64,000 nt of DNA from Clavibacter tessellarius (lineage in GTDB: Bacteria; Actinomycetota; Actinomycetes; Actinomycetales; Microbacteriaceae): the NCBI RefSeq assembly GCF_001618005.1, contig NZ_LQXA01000013.1, positions 162,488-226,487 on the forward strand. Reading direction: 5' to 3'. The translations under genes were made by a program, and so were the position numbers. The notes below the pieces were generated by a model, which was given only the letters and a program-made list of their open reading frames with translations, did not search any database and was not told the origin of the DNA. Positions 43,466 to 54,227 of the stretch are shown one piece after another (the first letter of the stretch is position 1; the number at the start of each line of letters is the position of its first letter).

Positions 43466-43759
43466 TCAGCCTGTTCTCTCGGATGCTCGCGCGCTCGGCT
43501 GGGCCGCGAGCCGCTCTCGTAGTCCCCCAAGAGCTGCGGGGTCGAGCGCCGCCTCGCTGCGCAGGGCCCGCCCGAAGGCGCGCCTCGCGATGGCTCGGTC
43601 GATGCACTCGATGGTCGGATGGATCCACGCGCCCCTGCCGGCCATCACCGCACGCTCGTCGAGGACGAGGGAGCGGGTGGGGGGATCGGCGACGATCCGC
43701 TGGAGAGCGGACCTCGGGGCACGCCGACGACAGCCGACGCACGTTCTTACCGGATCCAT
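43466..43759 (-). CDS. ylxR: YlxR-family RNA-binding protein (DUF448)
   Basis: The 97-residue protein has the family signature RTCVGCRRRAPRSALQRIV, then GRGAWIHPTIECIDRAIARRAFGRAL. It is small and basic. It is encoded between nusA and infB as in most Gram-positives; relatives bind RNA and have been linked to RNase P in Bacillus. The ATG at 43759 gives the standard N-terminus. Confidence 0.93.
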   Translation of the reverse strand: MDPVRTCVGCRRRAPRSALQRIVADPPTRSLVLDERAVMAGRGAWIHPTIECIDRAIARRAFGRALRSEAALDPAALGGLRERLAAQPSARASERTG

Positions 43760-43809
43760 ACTACCCCCTGCGTCCGGCGGCGGGGAGGCCGCGTCCCGCC
43801 GGGCGGCGC

Positions 43810-44817
43810 TCAGTCGTCGCCCTCGAGGATCGAGTCGGGCTGGATGTCGATCTTCGCGCCCGTGAGCTTGGCGGCGAGGCGGGCGTTCTGGCCCTCCTTG
43901 CCGATGGCGAGCGACAGCTGGTAGTCCGGCACGAGCGCGCGGACGGCCTTGGTCGCCTGGTCGATCACGAACGAGCTCGTGACCTTGGCGGGCGAGAGCG
44001 CGTTGCCGACGAACACGGGCAGCGACTCGGAGTAGTCGACGATGTCGATCTTCTCGTCGTTGAGCTCGGCTGTGACGGCGCGGACGCGCTGCCCCAGCTC
44101 GCCGATGCACGCGCCCTTGGCGTTGATGCCGGGCTCGGTCGCGCGCACCGCGATCTTCGTGCGGTGGCCCGCCTCGCGGGCGAGCGAGACGATCTCGACC
44201 AGGCCCTGCGCGATCTCCGGTACCTCGAGCGCGAACAGCTTGCGGACGAGCGACGGGTGCGTGCGCGAGACCGTGATCTGCGGGCCCTTCGCGCCGCGCG
44301 AGACGCTCGTGACGTAGACGCGCAGGCGCGAGCCGTGCGTGTACTTCTCTCCGGGCACCTGCTCCTCGGGCGGCAGGATCGCCTCGATGGTGCCGAGGTC
44401 GACGTGGATCATGCGCGGGTTCGGGCCCTGCTGCACGATGCCGGCGACGATGTCGCCCTCGCGGCCCTTGAACTCGCCGAGGATGCGGTCGTCGCCGATG
44501 TCGCGGAGGCGCTGGTTGATGACCTGCTTCGCGGCGAAGGCGGCGATGCGGCCGAAGTCGCTGGGGCTGTCCTCCGACTCGCCGATGACGAGGCCGTCCT
44601 CGTCGAGCTCGGGGACATGCACGGAGACGTGGCCGGACTTGCGGTCCAGGTGCACGCGGGCCGGGGGCACGCCGTCGGCGACGGGCTTGGCGTCCGCCTG
44701 GTCGGTGTGCTTGAGGTAGGCGGTGAGGATGGCCTGCTCGATGATCGAGACGAGCTCCTCGAACGGGATCTCGCGCTCGCGCTCCATCATGCGCAAGACG
44801 CTCAGGTCGATGTCCAT
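43810..44817 (-). CDS. nusA: Transcription termination/antitermination protein NusA
   Basis: The 335-residue protein has an N-terminal RNA-polymerase-binding domain ([37 protein letters not shown]), an S1 domain ([23 protein letters not shown]) and two KH domains ([43 protein letters not shown]). There are no C-terminal acidic repeats, as expected for Gram-positives. TAGCCT at 44850-44855 and GAGGAG upstream mark its promoter and ribosome site. rimP, normally directly upstream, is absent; proS is the upstream gene. Confidence 0.96.
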   Translation of the reverse strand: MDIDLSVLRMMEREREIPFEELVSIIEQAILTAYLKHTDQADAKPVADGVPPARVHLDRKSGHVSVHVPELDEDGLVIGESEDSPSDFGRIAAFAAKQVINQRLRDIGDDRILGEFKGREGDIVAGIVQQGPNPRMIHVDLGTIEAILPPEEQVPGEKYTHGSRLRVYVTSVSRGAKGPQITVSRTHPSLVRKLFALEVPEIAQGLVEIVSLAREAGHRTKIAVRATEPGINAKGACIGELGQRVRAVTAELNDEKIDIVDYSESLPVFVGNALSPAKVTSSFVIDQATKAVRALVPDYQLSLAIGKEGQNARLAAKLTGAKIDIQPDSILEGDD

Positions 44818-44849
44818 GGGCCACTCCTCTATTCGGTTGGAAGGATTCG

Positions 44850-44855
44850 AGGCTA
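44850..44855 (-). promoter_or_regulatory. -10 box TAGCCT of the nusA operon
   Basis: It lies 32 nt upstream of the nusA ATG. The leader contains GAGGAG at a normal distance, so this message has a leader. Confidence 0.45.
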
Positions 44856-44875
44856 CCCGACCGGGAGGGGTCGGG
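44856..44875 (-). terminator. Hairpin downstream of proS
   Basis: CCCGACC (44856-44862) pairs with GGTCGGG (44869-44875) across 6 bases. It lies after the proS stop and directly before the nusA -10 box. Confidence 0.45.
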
Positions 44876-44902
44876 CAGCCCCGAGGGCGGAGCGGGAGCG
44901 GA

Positions 44903-46675
44903 TCAGCGGTCGGCGGTGAGCGCGCCCACGACGTCCGCGAGCGCGACCGGGGTGCGCTCGTTCGTGCAGCGGTCCCAGAGCTCGGCCATGCCGTCGGCGG
45001 CGCCGCGGCCGACGATGACGATGGTGGGCACGCCGATGAGCTCGGCGTCGCCGAACTTCACGCCGGGCGAGACCTTGGGGCGGTCGTCGAAGAGCACGTC
45101 GAGGCCGGCGGCGTCGAGCGCGTCGACGAGCTCCTCGCTGGCCGTCCTGACCCCCTCGTCCTTGCCGGTCATGACCACGTGCACGTCGAACGGGCTGATG
45201 GACGCGGGCCAGAGGAGGCCCCGGCCGTCCTGCGTGGCCTCGGCGACGAGCGCCAGGTTCCGCGTGATGCCGATGCCGTACGAGCCCATGGTGACCGTGA
45301 CGAGCTTGCCGTTCTCGTCGAGCACCTTGAGGCCGAGCGCCTCCGCGTACATGCGGCCGAGCTCGAAGACGTGGCCGATCTCCGTGCCGCGCGCGGTGCT
45401 GATGGGGCCGGATCCGTCGGGCGCGGGATCGCCGTCGCGCACGTCGGCCGCCTCCACGGCGCCGTCGGGCGTGAAGTCGCGGCCGGCGACGAGCGAGAGC
45501 ACGTGCTTCCCGGCGACGTTGGCGCCCGTGATCCAGGAGCTGCCGTCGACGACGCGCGGGTCGACGAGGTAGCGCACCTTCGTGGCCGACGTGGATCCGA
45601 GCACGGGGCCCTCGGGCGACCACGGGCCGATGTAGCCCTTCACGAGGCCGGGCTGCTTCTGGAGGTCGCCCTCGGTGGCGGGCTCGACCTCGGCGGGGAA
45701 GAAGGCGACCTCGGCGCGCTTGAGGTCGATGTCGCGGTCGCCGGGGATCCCGACGACGACGAGCTCGCGCGTGCCGTCGAGGTGCGTGAGCGCGAGGACG
45801 ATGTTCTTCAGCGTGTCGGCGGCGGTCCAGGGACGGCCGTCCTCGCGGGGCTCACGGGCGTTCGCGAGGTCGACGAGCGTGGCGATGGTGGGGGTGTCCG
45901 GCGAGTCGAAGACGCGCGCGGCGGGCTGGCCCTCGATGGGGATCGACTCGGGCACCAGCGTCGTGAAGGCCTCGACGTTGGCCGCGTAGCCGCCGGGCGA
46001 CCGCACGAAGGTGTCCTCGCCGATGGGCGTGGGGTGCAGGAACTCCTCGCTCTTGGACCCGCCCATGGCGCCCGCGTCGGCGGCGACGATGACGTACTCG
46101 AGGCCGAGGCGCTGGAAGATCCGCTCGTAGGCGTCGCGCTGCGCCTGGTAGCTCACGGCGAGCCCGGCATCGGTGTGGTCGAACGAGTACGCGTCCTTCA
46201 TCGTGAACTCGCGGCCGCGGAGGATGCCGGCGCGGGGGCGGGCCTCGTCGCGGTACTTGTCCTGGATCTGGTAGATCGACAGGGGCAGGTCCTTGTAGCT
46301 CGAGTAGAGGTCCTTCACCAGCAGCGCGAAGAACTCCTCGTGCGTGGGCGCGAGCACCATGGGCGCGCGCTTGCGGTCCTCGAGGCGGAACATCCCGGGG
46401 CCGTACTCGTCGTAGCGGCCGGTGGCCTGGTACGGCTCGGCGGGGAGCAGCGCGGGGAAGTGCACCTCCTGGGCGCCGATGCGCTCCATCTCCTCGCGGA
46501 CGATGGCCTCGACCTTGTTCTTGACCCGGAGGCCGAGCGGCAGCCAGGCGAAGATGCCGGGGGCCTGGCGGCGGATGTAGCCGGCGCGCACGAGGAGGCG
46601 GTGGCTGGCCACCTCGGCGTCGACGGGGTCTTCCCGGAGGGTGCGGACGAAGAGCTTCGAGAGGCGTGTGGACAC
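44903..46675 (-). CDS. proS: Proline--tRNA ligase
   Basis: The 590-residue class II synthetase has motif 1/2 signatures ([71 protein letters not shown]). The editing (INS) domain at about residues 230-400 has TLKNIVLAL and motif 3 is [18 protein letters not shown]. The anticodon-binding domain is C-terminal. It charges tRNA-Pro. GTG start with TAGGCT 7 nt upstream and no ribosome site, so probably leaderless. Confidence 0.96.
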   Translation of the reverse strand: MSTRLSKLFVRTLREDPVDAEVASHRLLVRAGYIRRQAPGIFAWLPLGLRVKNKVEAIVREEMERIGAQEVHFPALLPAEPYQATGRYDEYGPGMFRLEDRKRAPMVLAPTHEEFFALLVKDLYSSYKDLPLSIYQIQDKYRDEARPRAGILRGREFTMKDAYSFDHTDAGLAVSYQAQRDAYERIFQRLGLEYVIVAADAGAMGGSKSEEFLHPTPIGEDTFVRSPGGYAANVEAFTTLVPESIPIEGQPAARVFDSPDTPTIATLVDLANAREPREDGRPWTAADTLKNIVLALTHLDGTRELVVVGIPGDRDIDLKRAEVAFFPAEVEPATEGDLQKQPGLVKGYIGPWSPEGPVLGSTSATKVRYLVDPRVVDGSSWITGANVAGKHVLSLVAGRDFTPDGAVEAADVRDGDPAPDGSGPISTARGTEIGHVFELGRMYAEALGLKVLDENGKLVTVTMGSYGIGITRNLALVAEATQDGRGLLWPASISPFDVHVVMTGKDEGVRTASEELVDALDAAGLDVLFDDRPKVSPGVKFGDAELIGVPTIVIVGRGAADGMAELWDRCTNERTPVALADVVGALTADR

Positions 46676-46682
46676 CCGACAC

Positions 46683-46688
46683 AGCCTA
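46683..46688 (-). promoter_or_regulatory. -10 box TAGGCT, leaderless start of proS
   Basis: It lies 7 nt upstream of GTG 46675 on the minus strand. Confidence 0.55.
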
Positions 46689-46736
46689 GCGATCCGGGCG
46701 CGTCGGGCGGGCGCCGCGGGCGGGCGCCGGCGCCGG

Positions 46737-47750
46737 TCAGCGTCCGGTGGATCCGGCCGCGGCGTAGGAGAGGCGGAGGCGCTCGAAGCCCTCGTCGAGG
46801 GAGACGGCCGGGGTCCAGGCGAGCGCCCGGCGGGTCTCGCGCTGGTCGAACCAGTGCGCGGTGGAGAGCTGCTCGGCGAGGAAGCGGGTCATGGGCGGCT
46901 CGTCGGATCCGGGACGCACGGCCCAGACGCGCTCGACCGCTCCCCCGGCGGCGCGCGCGAGAGCGGCGGGCACGCGGATCCGGGGTGCGGGCACCCCCGC
47001 CGCCCGGCACATCCCGGCGATGAGCTCGGCGACCGGACGCGGCTCGCCGTTCGTGACCACGTACGCGCGGCCGTGCGCGGTGTCGGCGGCGGCGAGCGCG
47101 GCGACGATCGCGTCGGCGGCGTTGTCGCGGTACACGGAGTCGACGAGGGCGGCCCCGTGGCCGAGGAGCGGGAGGCGGCCACGGGCGGCCCGGTCGACGA
47201 TGCGCGCGACGAGCTGGGTGTCGCCCGGACCCCAGACGAGATGCGGGCGGACGGCGAGGACGCGCATCGCCTGGTCGTCCTCGGCCAGGGCGATGAGCTC
47301 GCCCTCGGCCTTGGTGCGGGCGTAGTCCCCGCGGGCGCGCACGGGATCCGCGGGCCCGGCGCCGTCGCCCGTGATGGAGAGGCCCGTGTGCGCGACCGAC
47401 GGCGAGGAGACGTGCACGAACCGCGCGACCCCGGCGGCGCGGGCCGCCCGGAGGAGGCCGCGGGTGCCCTCGACGTTGACGGCGCGGAAGTCGGTCGGAT
47501 CCCCGGCGAGCGAGACCTTGGCCGCGAGGTGGACGACGGCGTCGACGCCCGCGACCGCGCGCGCGACGGCCGCCGGATCCGTGACGCTGCCGCGGAGGTC
47601 GACGACGGATCCCGGCACCGGCTCCGTGCCGCTCGCCGCGAGGCCCGACGGCTGGCGCTGGAACGTGCGGACCGCGTGGCCCTCGGCGGCGAGCCGCTCG
47701 GCGACGGCGCGGCCGAGCATGCCGCTCGCGCCCGTGACGAGGACGGTCAC
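46737..47750 (-). CDS. oleD: OleD-type 2-alkyl-3-oxoalkanoate reductase
   Basis: The 337-residue extended SDR has [22 protein letters not shown] at the N-terminus, [27 protein letters not shown], and the catalytic pair in [11 protein letters not shown]. It should reduce the beta-keto acid made by OleA to a 2-alkyl-3-hydroxy acid with NADPH. The GTG start overlaps the oleBC stop (GTGA). The gene order oleA-oleBC-oleD on one strand makes the assignment firm. Confidence 0.9.
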   Translation of the reverse strand: MTVLVTGASGMLGRAVAERLAAEGHAVRTFQRQPSGLAASGTEPVPGSVVDLRGSVTDPAAVARAVAGVDAVVHLAAKVSLAGDPTDFRAVNVEGTRGLLRAARAAGVARFVHVSSPSVAHTGLSITGDGAGPADPVRARGDYARTKAEGELIALAEDDQAMRVLAVRPHLVWGPGDTQLVARIVDRAARGRLPLLGHGAALVDSVYRDNAADAIVAALAAADTAHGRAYVVTNGEPRPVAELIAGMCRAAGVPAPRIRVPAALARAAGGAVERVWAVRPGSDEPPMTRFLAEQLSTAHWFDQRETRRALAWTPAVSLDEGFERLRLSYAAAGSTGR

Positions 47751-50413
47751 GGCGCGCTCACCCGGCCGCCCGAGAGGATCCCGGCGGCCCAGCGCCCGAG
47801 GCGCGCGCGGTCGACCTTGGAGTTGTGGCGGACGTCCGTCGGCAGGACCGGGACGACGATCACCGCGGCCACGGGGACGCCGACCGCGGCGCGCACGGCG
47901 GCAGCGAGGTCCGGGTCCGCGAGGCCCACGCGCCGTGCGGCCGGCACGGTCTCCACCACGAGCACGAGCTGCTGCACGCCCGCGGGCCCGACGCCCACGG
48001 CGGCCGCGCGACCGACGCCGGCGGCGGACTCGGCGCGCTGCTCGGGGCCGACGGGCGTGAGCACGCCGTCGGCGGTCGTGATGACGTGCGGGAGGCGCCC
48101 CTCGATCCAGAGCGCGCCCATGGCGTCGAGGTGGCCCACGTCGCCGGTGCGGTGGCGGCGGATCCCGTCGGCCGAGTCGCGCCGCGCGGCCCGGTCGGTG
48201 ACGTGCAGCCGGTCGTAGCGCTCGTGGACATGCGGGGCCTGCGCCACGATCTCGCCGGTGACGCCGGGCTCGGACGTGAGCGCGCCGGTGGCGGCGCCCG
48301 TGGCGTCGAGCGGGCTGATGCGGATGTCGACCGGGTCCACGGGCGTGCCCACGCAGACGCCGGCGTCGCCGCGTCGGGCGGCGTCGCGGATCCCCTCGAG
48401 CGTGATGTCGGTGAGCAGCAGGCCCTCCGTCATGCCGTACGGCGTGTGCACCTCCGCGGCCGGGACGAGCGCGGCGGCGCGCGTGAGCAGCGCCTCCGAC
48501 AGCGGGGCGCCCGCGGAGAGCAGCGACCGGACCCGGCCGAGGGCGACGCGGTCGTCGGCGGTCAGCGCGTCGGCGGTCGCGACGACGTTCGCGAGCACGG
48601 CGGGCGACGCGAAGACGACGGTCGCGTCGGCGGCGCGGGCCGCGGCGGCCAACGCGGACGCGGTGAGGTCGCGCGGCCGGGTCACGTCCATGTCGGGCGT
48701 GACGCTCGTCGCGCCGAGGGCCGGTCCGAGCAGCGCGAACGGCGCGAAGCCGGCGACCAGGCCGGTGCCGACGCCCACGTCGAAGCGGGAGCCGAGGGTG
48801 TCCCGGAGGGACGCGAGCTGGCGGTGCGTGTAGACGACGCCCTTGGCGGGGCCCGTGGATCCGGAGGTGAAGAGGATCGCGGCGTCGTGGTCGGCCGCGG
48901 GCTCGGGCGGGAGCACCTGCGCCCAGCCGTCGCGGGCGATCTCCGGCAGGCTCGCGGCGACGCCGAGCGCGCGGGCGACGGGCGGCGCGAGCGTGGTGAC
49001 CGAGATCCGCTCCCCCGGCCAGCCGAGGGCGCGCGCGAGGGCAAGGCCCGCGGGGATGCCGACGACCATGTCCGGGCGGGATCCCGCGACCGCGCGGCCG
49101 AGGCCCTTCACGCCGAGGCCCGCGTCGGCGACCACCACGATCGCGCCGATGCGGAGGCACGCGTAGAGGAGGGCGGTGAGGTCGGCGCCGGGCGGCACGA
49201 GGAGCGAGACGCGGTCGCCGGCGCGGAGGCCGCGCGCGTGCAGACCGGCCGCGATCTCGCGCACCCGGCGGGAGAGCAGCCGCCAGGAGACGGTGCGCGG
49301 ACCGGTGCCGCCGCGCGGCGCCATCTCCACGAGCACGGGGTCGTCGCTGTCGCGCAGCTCCTCGAGCAGCGCGCCGAGCGGGCGGACGGGCGCGGGCGTG
49401 CGAGGCGCGGGCGCGGCGGGAGCCGTCCCCGGGGCGACCCGGTCGGCCAGCCAGTCGAGCGCGGCGGAGGCGTAGTCGTGGTCCTCCGCGATCAGGTGGC
49501 CGGCGCCCTCCACGCGGTGCACGTCGGCGTGCGGCAGGCGCTCGAGGAGGTCGGAGAGGTAGACGTCGCTGAAGATGGGGTCGCGCGGGCCCCACACGAA
49601 CAGGGCCGGGAGGTCGAGGTCGCGCAGCCCCTCCGCGATGGCGGTGAGCGTCGCGTGGCTCGGGTGCGCGGGCCCCACGGGGATGTCGGCGACGAAGCCG
49701 CGGATCCCGGCGCGCCGGTCCGCGCCCCGGTACGGCGCCGCGAAGGCGCGGCGCACGGCCGGGTCGAGCGGCGGGTGCGCGAGCGCGAGCGTGGTGGCGA
49801 GGAAGCCCGGTGTGCCGCGCGTGGCGGCGTCGTGGATCCCCGTGGCGAGCGCCAGCCGCAGCGGCCACGGGATGGGCACGCCCTCTTCCTGGTGCACGGC
49901 CGTGTTGAGCGCCATGACCCCGGCGAGCACGTCGCGGTTGCGGAGCGCCCAGCCGAGGCTGACGACGCCGCCCCAGTCGTGGCCGAGCGTGACCACGGGG
50001 CCGGTGGCGCCGGATCCGGAGAGCCCCAGCTCGTCGGTCAGCGCCTGCAGGTCGTCGAGTCGCGTCGGCAGCGTGCGGGACTCGCCCGTGCGCTCGGAGA
50101 AGCCCATGTCGAGCTGGTCGACGGCGACGACGCGCCACGCCGGTGCCGACGGATCCCGCTCCGCGCGCGCGAGCGACTCCGCCGCGATGCGCCGCCACAG
50201 GTACGACCAGGTCGGGTTGCCGTGCACGCAGAGGACGGTGCCGGCGACCGGCGCGCCCGTCGCCGCGAGCCGCGCCCCCGTGTCGAGCAGGTGCCAGCCG
50301 TGGCCGCCCGCCTCCACGACGCGCGACCAGGCGGGGTCGAGGCCCGGCAGCGGCTGCCCGTCGTCGCCGGGCACAGGGACGGTCGCCGCGTTCCCGCGGG
50401 CCTCGCGCGTCAC
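47747..50413 (-). CDS. Fused OleB (alpha/beta hydrolase) and OleC (beta-lactone synthetase)
   Basis: The 888-residue protein is a natural fusion. Residues about 1-325 are a haloalkane-dehalogenase-like hydrolase (CVHGNPTWSYLWR, nucleophile Asp in TLGHDWGGVV, acid in FVWGPRDPIF, His in EGAGHLIAED), equal to OleB. Residues about 345-888 are an acyl-adenylate-forming domain (ILFTSGSTGPAKGVVYTHRQ, TPYGMTEGLLL, HRTGDVGHLDAMGALWIEGR, NSKVDRARLG), equal to OleC. OleC closes the hydroxy acid to a beta-lactone and OleB decarboxylates it to a cis-olefin. The fusion is known in actinobacteria such as Micrococcus. GTG start 7 bases after the oleA stop. Confidence 0.92.
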   Translation of the reverse strand: MTREARGNAATVPVPGDDGQPLPGLDPAWSRVVEAGGHGWHLLDTGARLAATGAPVAGTVLCVHGNPTWSYLWRRIAAESLARAERDPSAPAWRVVAVDQLDMGFSERTGESRTLPTRLDDLQALTDELGLSGSGATGPVVTLGHDWGGVVSLGWALRNRDVLAGVMALNTAVHQEEGVPIPWPLRLALATGIHDAATRGTPGFLATTLALAHPPLDPAVRRAFAAPYRGADRRAGIRGFVADIPVGPAHPSHATLTAIAEGLRDLDLPALFVWGPRDPIFSDVYLSDLLERLPHADVHRVEGAGHLIAEDHDYASAALDWLADRVAPGTAPAAPAPRTPAPVRPLGALLEELRDSDDPVLVEMAPRGGTGPRTVSWRLLSRRVREIAAGLHARGLRAGDRVSLLVPPGADLTALLYACLRIGAIVVVADAGLGVKGLGRAVAGSRPDMVVGIPAGLALARALGWPGERISVTTLAPPVARALGVAASLPEIARDGWAQVLPPEPAADHDAAILFTSGSTGPAKGVVYTHRQLASLRDTLGSRFDVGVGTGLVAGFAPFALLGPALGATSVTPDMDVTRPRDLTASALAAAARAADATVVFASPAVLANVVATADALTADDRVALGRVRSLLSAGAPLSEALLTRAAALVPAAEVHTPYGMTEGLLLTDITLEGIRDAARRGDAGVCVGTPVDPVDIRISPLDATGAATGALTSEPGVTGEIVAQAPHVHERYDRLHVTDRAARRDSADGIRRHRTGDVGHLDAMGALWIEGRLPHVITTADGVLTPVGPEQRAESAAGVGRAAAVGVGPAGVQQLVLVVETVPAARRVGLADPDLAAAVRAAVGVPVAAVIVVPVLPTDVRHNSKVDRARLGRWAAGILSGGRVSAP

Positions 50414-50420
50414 GGCGCCG

Positions 50421-51452
50421 CTACCAGAGGATCTCGGTCATGGCCGTGTTGAGGCCGGAGCCCACACCCATGCAGAGCACGCGGTCGCCGCGGCTGAGGC
50501 TGTCGGCCTGGTCGGCGAGCGTGATCGGGATGCTCGCGGGACCGACGTTGCCGTACCGCGGGTACGTGAGCGGCACGCGCGACCTGTCGAGCTTCGCGGC
50601 CTTGACGATCGCGTTCGTGTGCACGTCGGAGACCTGGTGGAGGATGTATCGGTCCATGTCCGACCACTGCCAGTCGTCCCCGGCCGCCTCCTTCCACGCG
50701 TCGACGACGAGCTCCATGCCGCCGCGGAGGAGCTCCTTCGTGTCGGTGAACATTCCGTCGACGTCGCCGATGCAGAGCTCGTGGTGCTGGGTGGCGGCGC
50801 GCGTGACGCCGCCGAGGATCCGGTGCCCCTCGGGGTGGTCGCTCGTCCGCCCGAGGACGGCCGCCGCCGCGCCCGCGCCCAGCGTGAGGCTCGGGAACTC
50901 GCTGAGGAAGTCGGCGCGCGTCGTCTCGGGACGGAGCAGGCGGGCGACCGTGTTGTGGCGGATCTCGCCGGCGTCCTCGCCGTCGACGATCATCGCGTAG
51001 TCGATCTGGCCGGAGTCGATGAGGTGCCCGGCGAGCGTCATGGCGTTGACGAACCCGAGGCACGCGTTGGCGATGTCGAAGTTGAGCGCCGACGACGGCA
51101 GGCCGAGCCCGTGGTGGATGCCGACCGCGACGCTCGGCTCGAGGTGCGCGCGCGTGACGGACGTGTTGATGAGGAGCCCGATCTGCGACGGCTCGACGCC
51201 CGCCTGCGCGAGCGCCTTGCGCCCGGCCTGGGTGGCGGCCGCGTCGAACGACATGGAGGCGTCCCAGTTGCGGCGCTCGAGCACTCCGGCGACGCGCTGC
51301 AGCAGGCCGGTGGGGAGGCGGAGCCGGGAGAGCACGGGCTTCAGGCGGTCGTCGATCTCGACGGAGGTGACCGTGTGCGGGGCGAGGACGCTGGCGAGCC
51401 CCAGCAGGGAGGTGTTCCGATGCCGGAAAGTGGCGTTACCGTTCAACAGCAT
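50421..51452 (-). CDS. oleA: OleA-type acyl-CoA condensing enzyme (thiolase superfamily)
   Basis: The 343-residue KAS III-like enzyme has the family N-terminus NGNATFRHRNTSLLGL, the nucleophile Cys in FDIANACLGFVNAM, the catalytic His in YILHQVSDVH and the Asn in YPRYGNVGPASIPI. OleA condenses two long-chain acyl-CoAs head-to-head to a 2-alkyl-3-keto acid, the first step of olefin synthesis. It leads the ole operon. A TAGGCT hexamer about 40 nt upstream is the likely -10 box, and a small hairpin (GTCCGCC/GGCGGAC) lies in the leader. Confidence 0.92.
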   Translation of the reverse strand: MLLNGNATFRHRNTSLLGLASVLAPHTVTSVEIDDRLKPVLSRLRLPTGLLQRVAGVLERRNWDASMSFDAAATQAGRKALAQAGVEPSQIGLLINTSVTRAHLEPSVAVGIHHGLGLPSSALNFDIANACLGFVNAMTLAGHLIDSGQIDYAMIVDGEDAGEIRHNTVARLLRPETTRADFLSEFPSLTLGAGAAAAVLGRTSDHPEGHRILGGVTRAATQHHELCIGDVDGMFTDTKELLRGGMELVVDAWKEAAGDDWQWSDMDRYILHQVSDVHTNAIVKAAKLDRSRVPLTYPRYGNVGPASIPITLADQADSLSRGDRVLCMGVGSGLNTAMTEILW

Positions 51453-51556
51453 CCTCAGTTCGTGGGCGGTCCGCCGGGCGGACGACTAGCAGAGCCTACG
51501 CGCAGGCGGCGCGCGCGGACGCGCGGCCGCCGCGCGGGCGGGTGGGGCGGGTGGGA

Positions 51557-52702
51557 CTAGACGAGGATCTCGGGGCTGCCGATGGATCCCGCGGGCATCT
51601 CCGCGGCGAGGCGGTTCGCCTCCTCGATGAGGGTCTGGACGATCTCGGCCTCGGGGACGGTCTTGATGACCTCGCCCTTGACGAAGATCTGGCCGCGTCC
51701 GTTGCCGGACGCGACGCCGAGCTCGGCCTCGCGGGCCTCGCCGGGACCGTTGACGACGCAGCCCATGACCGCGACGCGCAGCGGCACGTTGACGTGCTTG
51801 AGGCCCTCGGTGACCTGCTCGGCGAGCGAGTACACGTCGACCTGCGCGCGGCCGCAGCTCGGGCAGGAGACGATCTCGAGCTTGCGCTCGCGGAGGTTGA
51901 GCGACTGCAGGATCTGCAGGCCCACCTTCACCTCCTCGGCCGGGGGCGCGGAGAGGGAGACGCGGATGGTGTCGCCGATGCCCTCGGACAGCAGGATGCC
52001 GAACGCGGTCGCGCTCTTGATCGTGCCCTGGAAGGCGGGGCCGGCCTCGGTGACGCCGAGGTGGAGCGGCCAGTCGCCGCGCTCGGCGAGGAGCCGGTAG
52101 GCCTTGACCATGATGACCGGGTCGTTGTGCTTGACCGAGATCTTGAAGTCGTGGAAGTCGTGCTCCTCGAAGAGGCTCGCCTCCCAGACGGCGGACTCGA
52201 CGAGCGCCTCGGGCGTGGCCTTGCCGTACTTCTGCAGCAGGCTCGGGTGCAGGGATCCGGCGTTGACGCCGATGCGGATGGACGTGCCCGCGGCCTTGGC
52301 GGCCTTCGCGATGGCGCCGACCTGGTCGTCGAACTTGCGGATGTTGCCGGGGTTCACGCGCACGGCGCCGACGCCGGCGTCGATGGCCGTGAAGACGTAG
52401 CGCGGCTGGAAGTGGATGTCCGCGATGATCGGGATCTGGCTCTTCTTCGCGAGGATGTGCAGCACGTCCGCGTCGTCCTGGTGCGGCACGGCGACGCGCA
52501 CGATGTCGCAGCCGGTGGCCGTGAGCTCGGCGATCTGCTGGAGCGTCGCGTTGATGTTGGTCGTCTGCGTGGTCGTCATCGACTGGACGCTGACCTGGGC
52601 GTTCCCGCCCACCTTCACCTTGCCGACGCTGATCTGACGGGTCTTGCGACGGGGCGCGAGGACCTCAGGGACCTTCGGCATTCCGAGATTGACTGCTGGC
52701 AC
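51557..52702 (-). CDS. ispG: 4-hydroxy-3-methylbut-2-enyl diphosphate synthase (flavodoxin)
   Basis: The 381-residue iron-sulfur enzyme has [55 protein letters not shown], and the 4Fe-4S ligands in [12 protein letters not shown] and [13 protein letters not shown]. It converts MEcPP to HMBPP in the MEP isoprenoid pathway. It lies just downstream of rseP on the same strand. GTG start with TAGGCT 7 nt upstream and no ribosome site, so it has its own leaderless promoter. Confidence 0.96.
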   Translation of the reverse strand: MPAVNLGMPKVPEVLAPRRKTRQISVGKVKVGGNAQVSVQSMTTTQTTNINATLQQIAELTATGCDIVRVAVPHQDDADVLHILAKKSQIPIIADIHFQPRYVFTAIDAGVGAVRVNPGNIRKFDDQVGAIAKAAKAAGTSIRIGVNAGSLHPSLLQKYGKATPEALVESAVWEASLFEEHDFHDFKISVKHNDPVIMVKAYRLLAERGDWPLHLGVTEAGPAFQGTIKSATAFGILLSEGIGDTIRVSLSAPPAEEVKVGLQILQSLNLRERKLEIVSCPSCGRAQVDVYSLAEQVTEGLKHVNVPLRVAVMGCVVNGPGEAREAELGVASGNGRGQIFVKGEVIKTVPEAEIVQTLIEEANRLAAEMPAGSIGSPEILV

Positions 52703-52709
52703 GGGGAAG

Positions 52710-52715
52710 AGCCTA
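52710..52715 (-). promoter_or_regulatory. -10 box TAGGCT, leaderless start of ispG
   Basis: It lies 7 nt upstream of GTG 52702 on the minus strand. Confidence 0.55.
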
Positions 52716-52782
52716 CGTCCGATTCCTGCACGTGGAGTGCGGCGGGGGCGCGCGCGGCCGGGGACGCCGTCCGACGCGCGGC

Positions 52783-54213
52783 TCAGGTCAGGCGTACGGG
52801 GTTCACCAGGTCGGCGAAGATCAGCAGCGCGCTCATGGCGCCGAACAGGATCACGACCACGAAGGTCAGCGGCATGAGCTTCGCGACGTCGACCGGTCCC
52901 GGGTCGCGCCGGCCGAACGCCTTGGCGAGGAACCGGCGCACGCCCTCGACGACGGCGCCGAGCACGTGACCCCCGTCGAGCGGCAGGAGCGGCAGGAGGT
53001 TGATCATGCCGAGCGCCACGTTGAGCGAGGCGACCAGGCCGATCATGGCGGAGGCGCGCGAGGCGACGGGCGTCTCGTCGAGGCTCGCGATCTCACCGGC
53101 CACGCGGCCGACGCCGACGACGCTCATGGGGCCGTTCGGGTCGCGCTCGCCGCCGCCGAACGCGGCCCGGCCGACGTCGACCAGGCGCTGCGGGAGGTTG
53201 AGGATGAGGTTGCCGACGGCCGCCATGTTCTCGCCCGTGGTGGTGAAGGCGGCCGACAGCGGCTGCCGCTGCACGGCCTGCGTGGGCGTGAAGCCGATGA
53301 GGCCCACCTGCTGCGTGACCGGCCTCCCCTGCTCGTCGACCTCGGGGGCGCCGCGGGATCCGGGGACGGCCTGCTCGGAGAGGACGGGCGTGATGGCGAG
53401 GGTCTGCTGCGCACCGCCCCGGTCGACGACGACGTCGAGCTCGCGGCCGGCGGAGGCGCGGACGGTGGTCGTGACCTGGTCCCACGCGGTGACGGGCGTG
53501 CCGTCGATGCTGACGATGGTGTCGCCCGGCTGGAGGCCGGCGGCCGCACCGGGAGCGGCGGGGGCGCCGGCGGGGCAGGTGGCGGGATCGGCCGAGGCGG
53601 CGGATCCGGCGGGGACGATGCACGCGTTGACCTGGCCGACCGTGGTGGTGGGCTGGGTGACGCCGAAGCCGCACAGCACCACGGCGAAGAGCACCAGCGC
53701 GAGGAGGAAGTTCATCGCCGGGCCGCCCAGCATGATGACCATGCGCTTCGGCACGGGCAGCTTGTAGAAGGCCCGGTCCTCCTCGTCGCCCACGCTCTCG
53801 GCGCTGGCCTGGCGCGCGTCCTGCACGAGGAGGTCGAAGAAGCCGCGGCCCGCGCGGTCGTCGGCGGGCGGGGATCCGCCGTCGGCACCGGGCTCCGCCT
53901 GGCCGTCCCGGCGGGAGTCGGAGCCGACGAGCTGCGCGATCCCCGTGCTGCTCGTGCCGGCGCGCGAGCTCTGCGGCGGGAACATGCCGATCATGGAGAT
54001 GTAGCCGCCGAGCGGGATGGCCTTGACGCCGTACTCGGTCTCGCCCTTGCGGCGGCTGAAGATCGTGGGGCCGAAGCCGATCATGTACTGCGTGACGCGG
54101 ACGCCGAAGAGCTTGGCGGGCAGCAGGTGCCCGACCTCGTGGAGGCCGATGGACACGGCGACGCCGACCACGATGATGAGCACCCCGAGGATGTAGAGGA
54201 AGACGCCGTCCAT
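52783..54213 (-). CDS. rseP: Site-2 (M50) intramembrane metalloprotease RseP-like
   Basis: The 476-residue membrane protease has the zinc motif in [15 protein letters not shown] (first span), a PDZ domain ([32 protein letters not shown]) and the third-span motif [20 protein letters not shown] Ser/Gly/Asp-rich cytoplasmic insertion of about 60 residues follows [10 protein letters not shown]. It cleaves membrane-anchored anti-sigma factors or other single-span proteins within the membrane. A TAGCCT box 8 nt before the ATG suggests a leaderless message. Confidence 0.94.
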   Translation of the reverse strand: MDGVFLYILGVLIIVVGVAVSIGLHEVGHLLPAKLFGVRVTQYMIGFGPTIFSRRKGETEYGVKAIPLGGYISMIGMFPPQSSRAGTSSTGIAQLVGSDSRRDGQAEPGADGGSPPADDRAGRGFFDLLVQDARQASAESVGDEEDRAFYKLPVPKRMVIMLGGPAMNFLLALVLFAVVLCGFGVTQPTTTVGQVNACIVPAGSAASADPATCPAGAPAAPGAAAGLQPGDTIVSIDGTPVTAWDQVTTTVRASAGRELDVVVDRGGAQQTLAITPVLSEQAVPGSRGAPEVDEQGRPVTQQVGLIGFTPTQAVQRQPLSAAFTTTGENMAAVGNLILNLPQRLVDVGRAAFGGGERDPNGPMSVVGVGRVAGEIASLDETPVASRASAMIGLVASLNVALGMINLLPLLPLDGGHVLGAVVEGVRRFLAKAFGRRDPGPVDVAKLMPLTFVVVILFGAMSALLIFADLVNPVRLT

Positions 54214-54221
54214 GGTGGGAG

Positions 54222-54227
54222 AGGCTA
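54222..54227 (-). promoter_or_regulatory. -10 box TAGCCT of rseP
   Basis: It lies 8 nt upstream of the minus-strand ATG 54213. Confidence 0.5.

Noticed and set aside
47825..50452. 875-codon plus-strand open frame opposite oleBC
   Set aside because: It is an antisense shadow; the oleBC motifs on the minus strand are complete.
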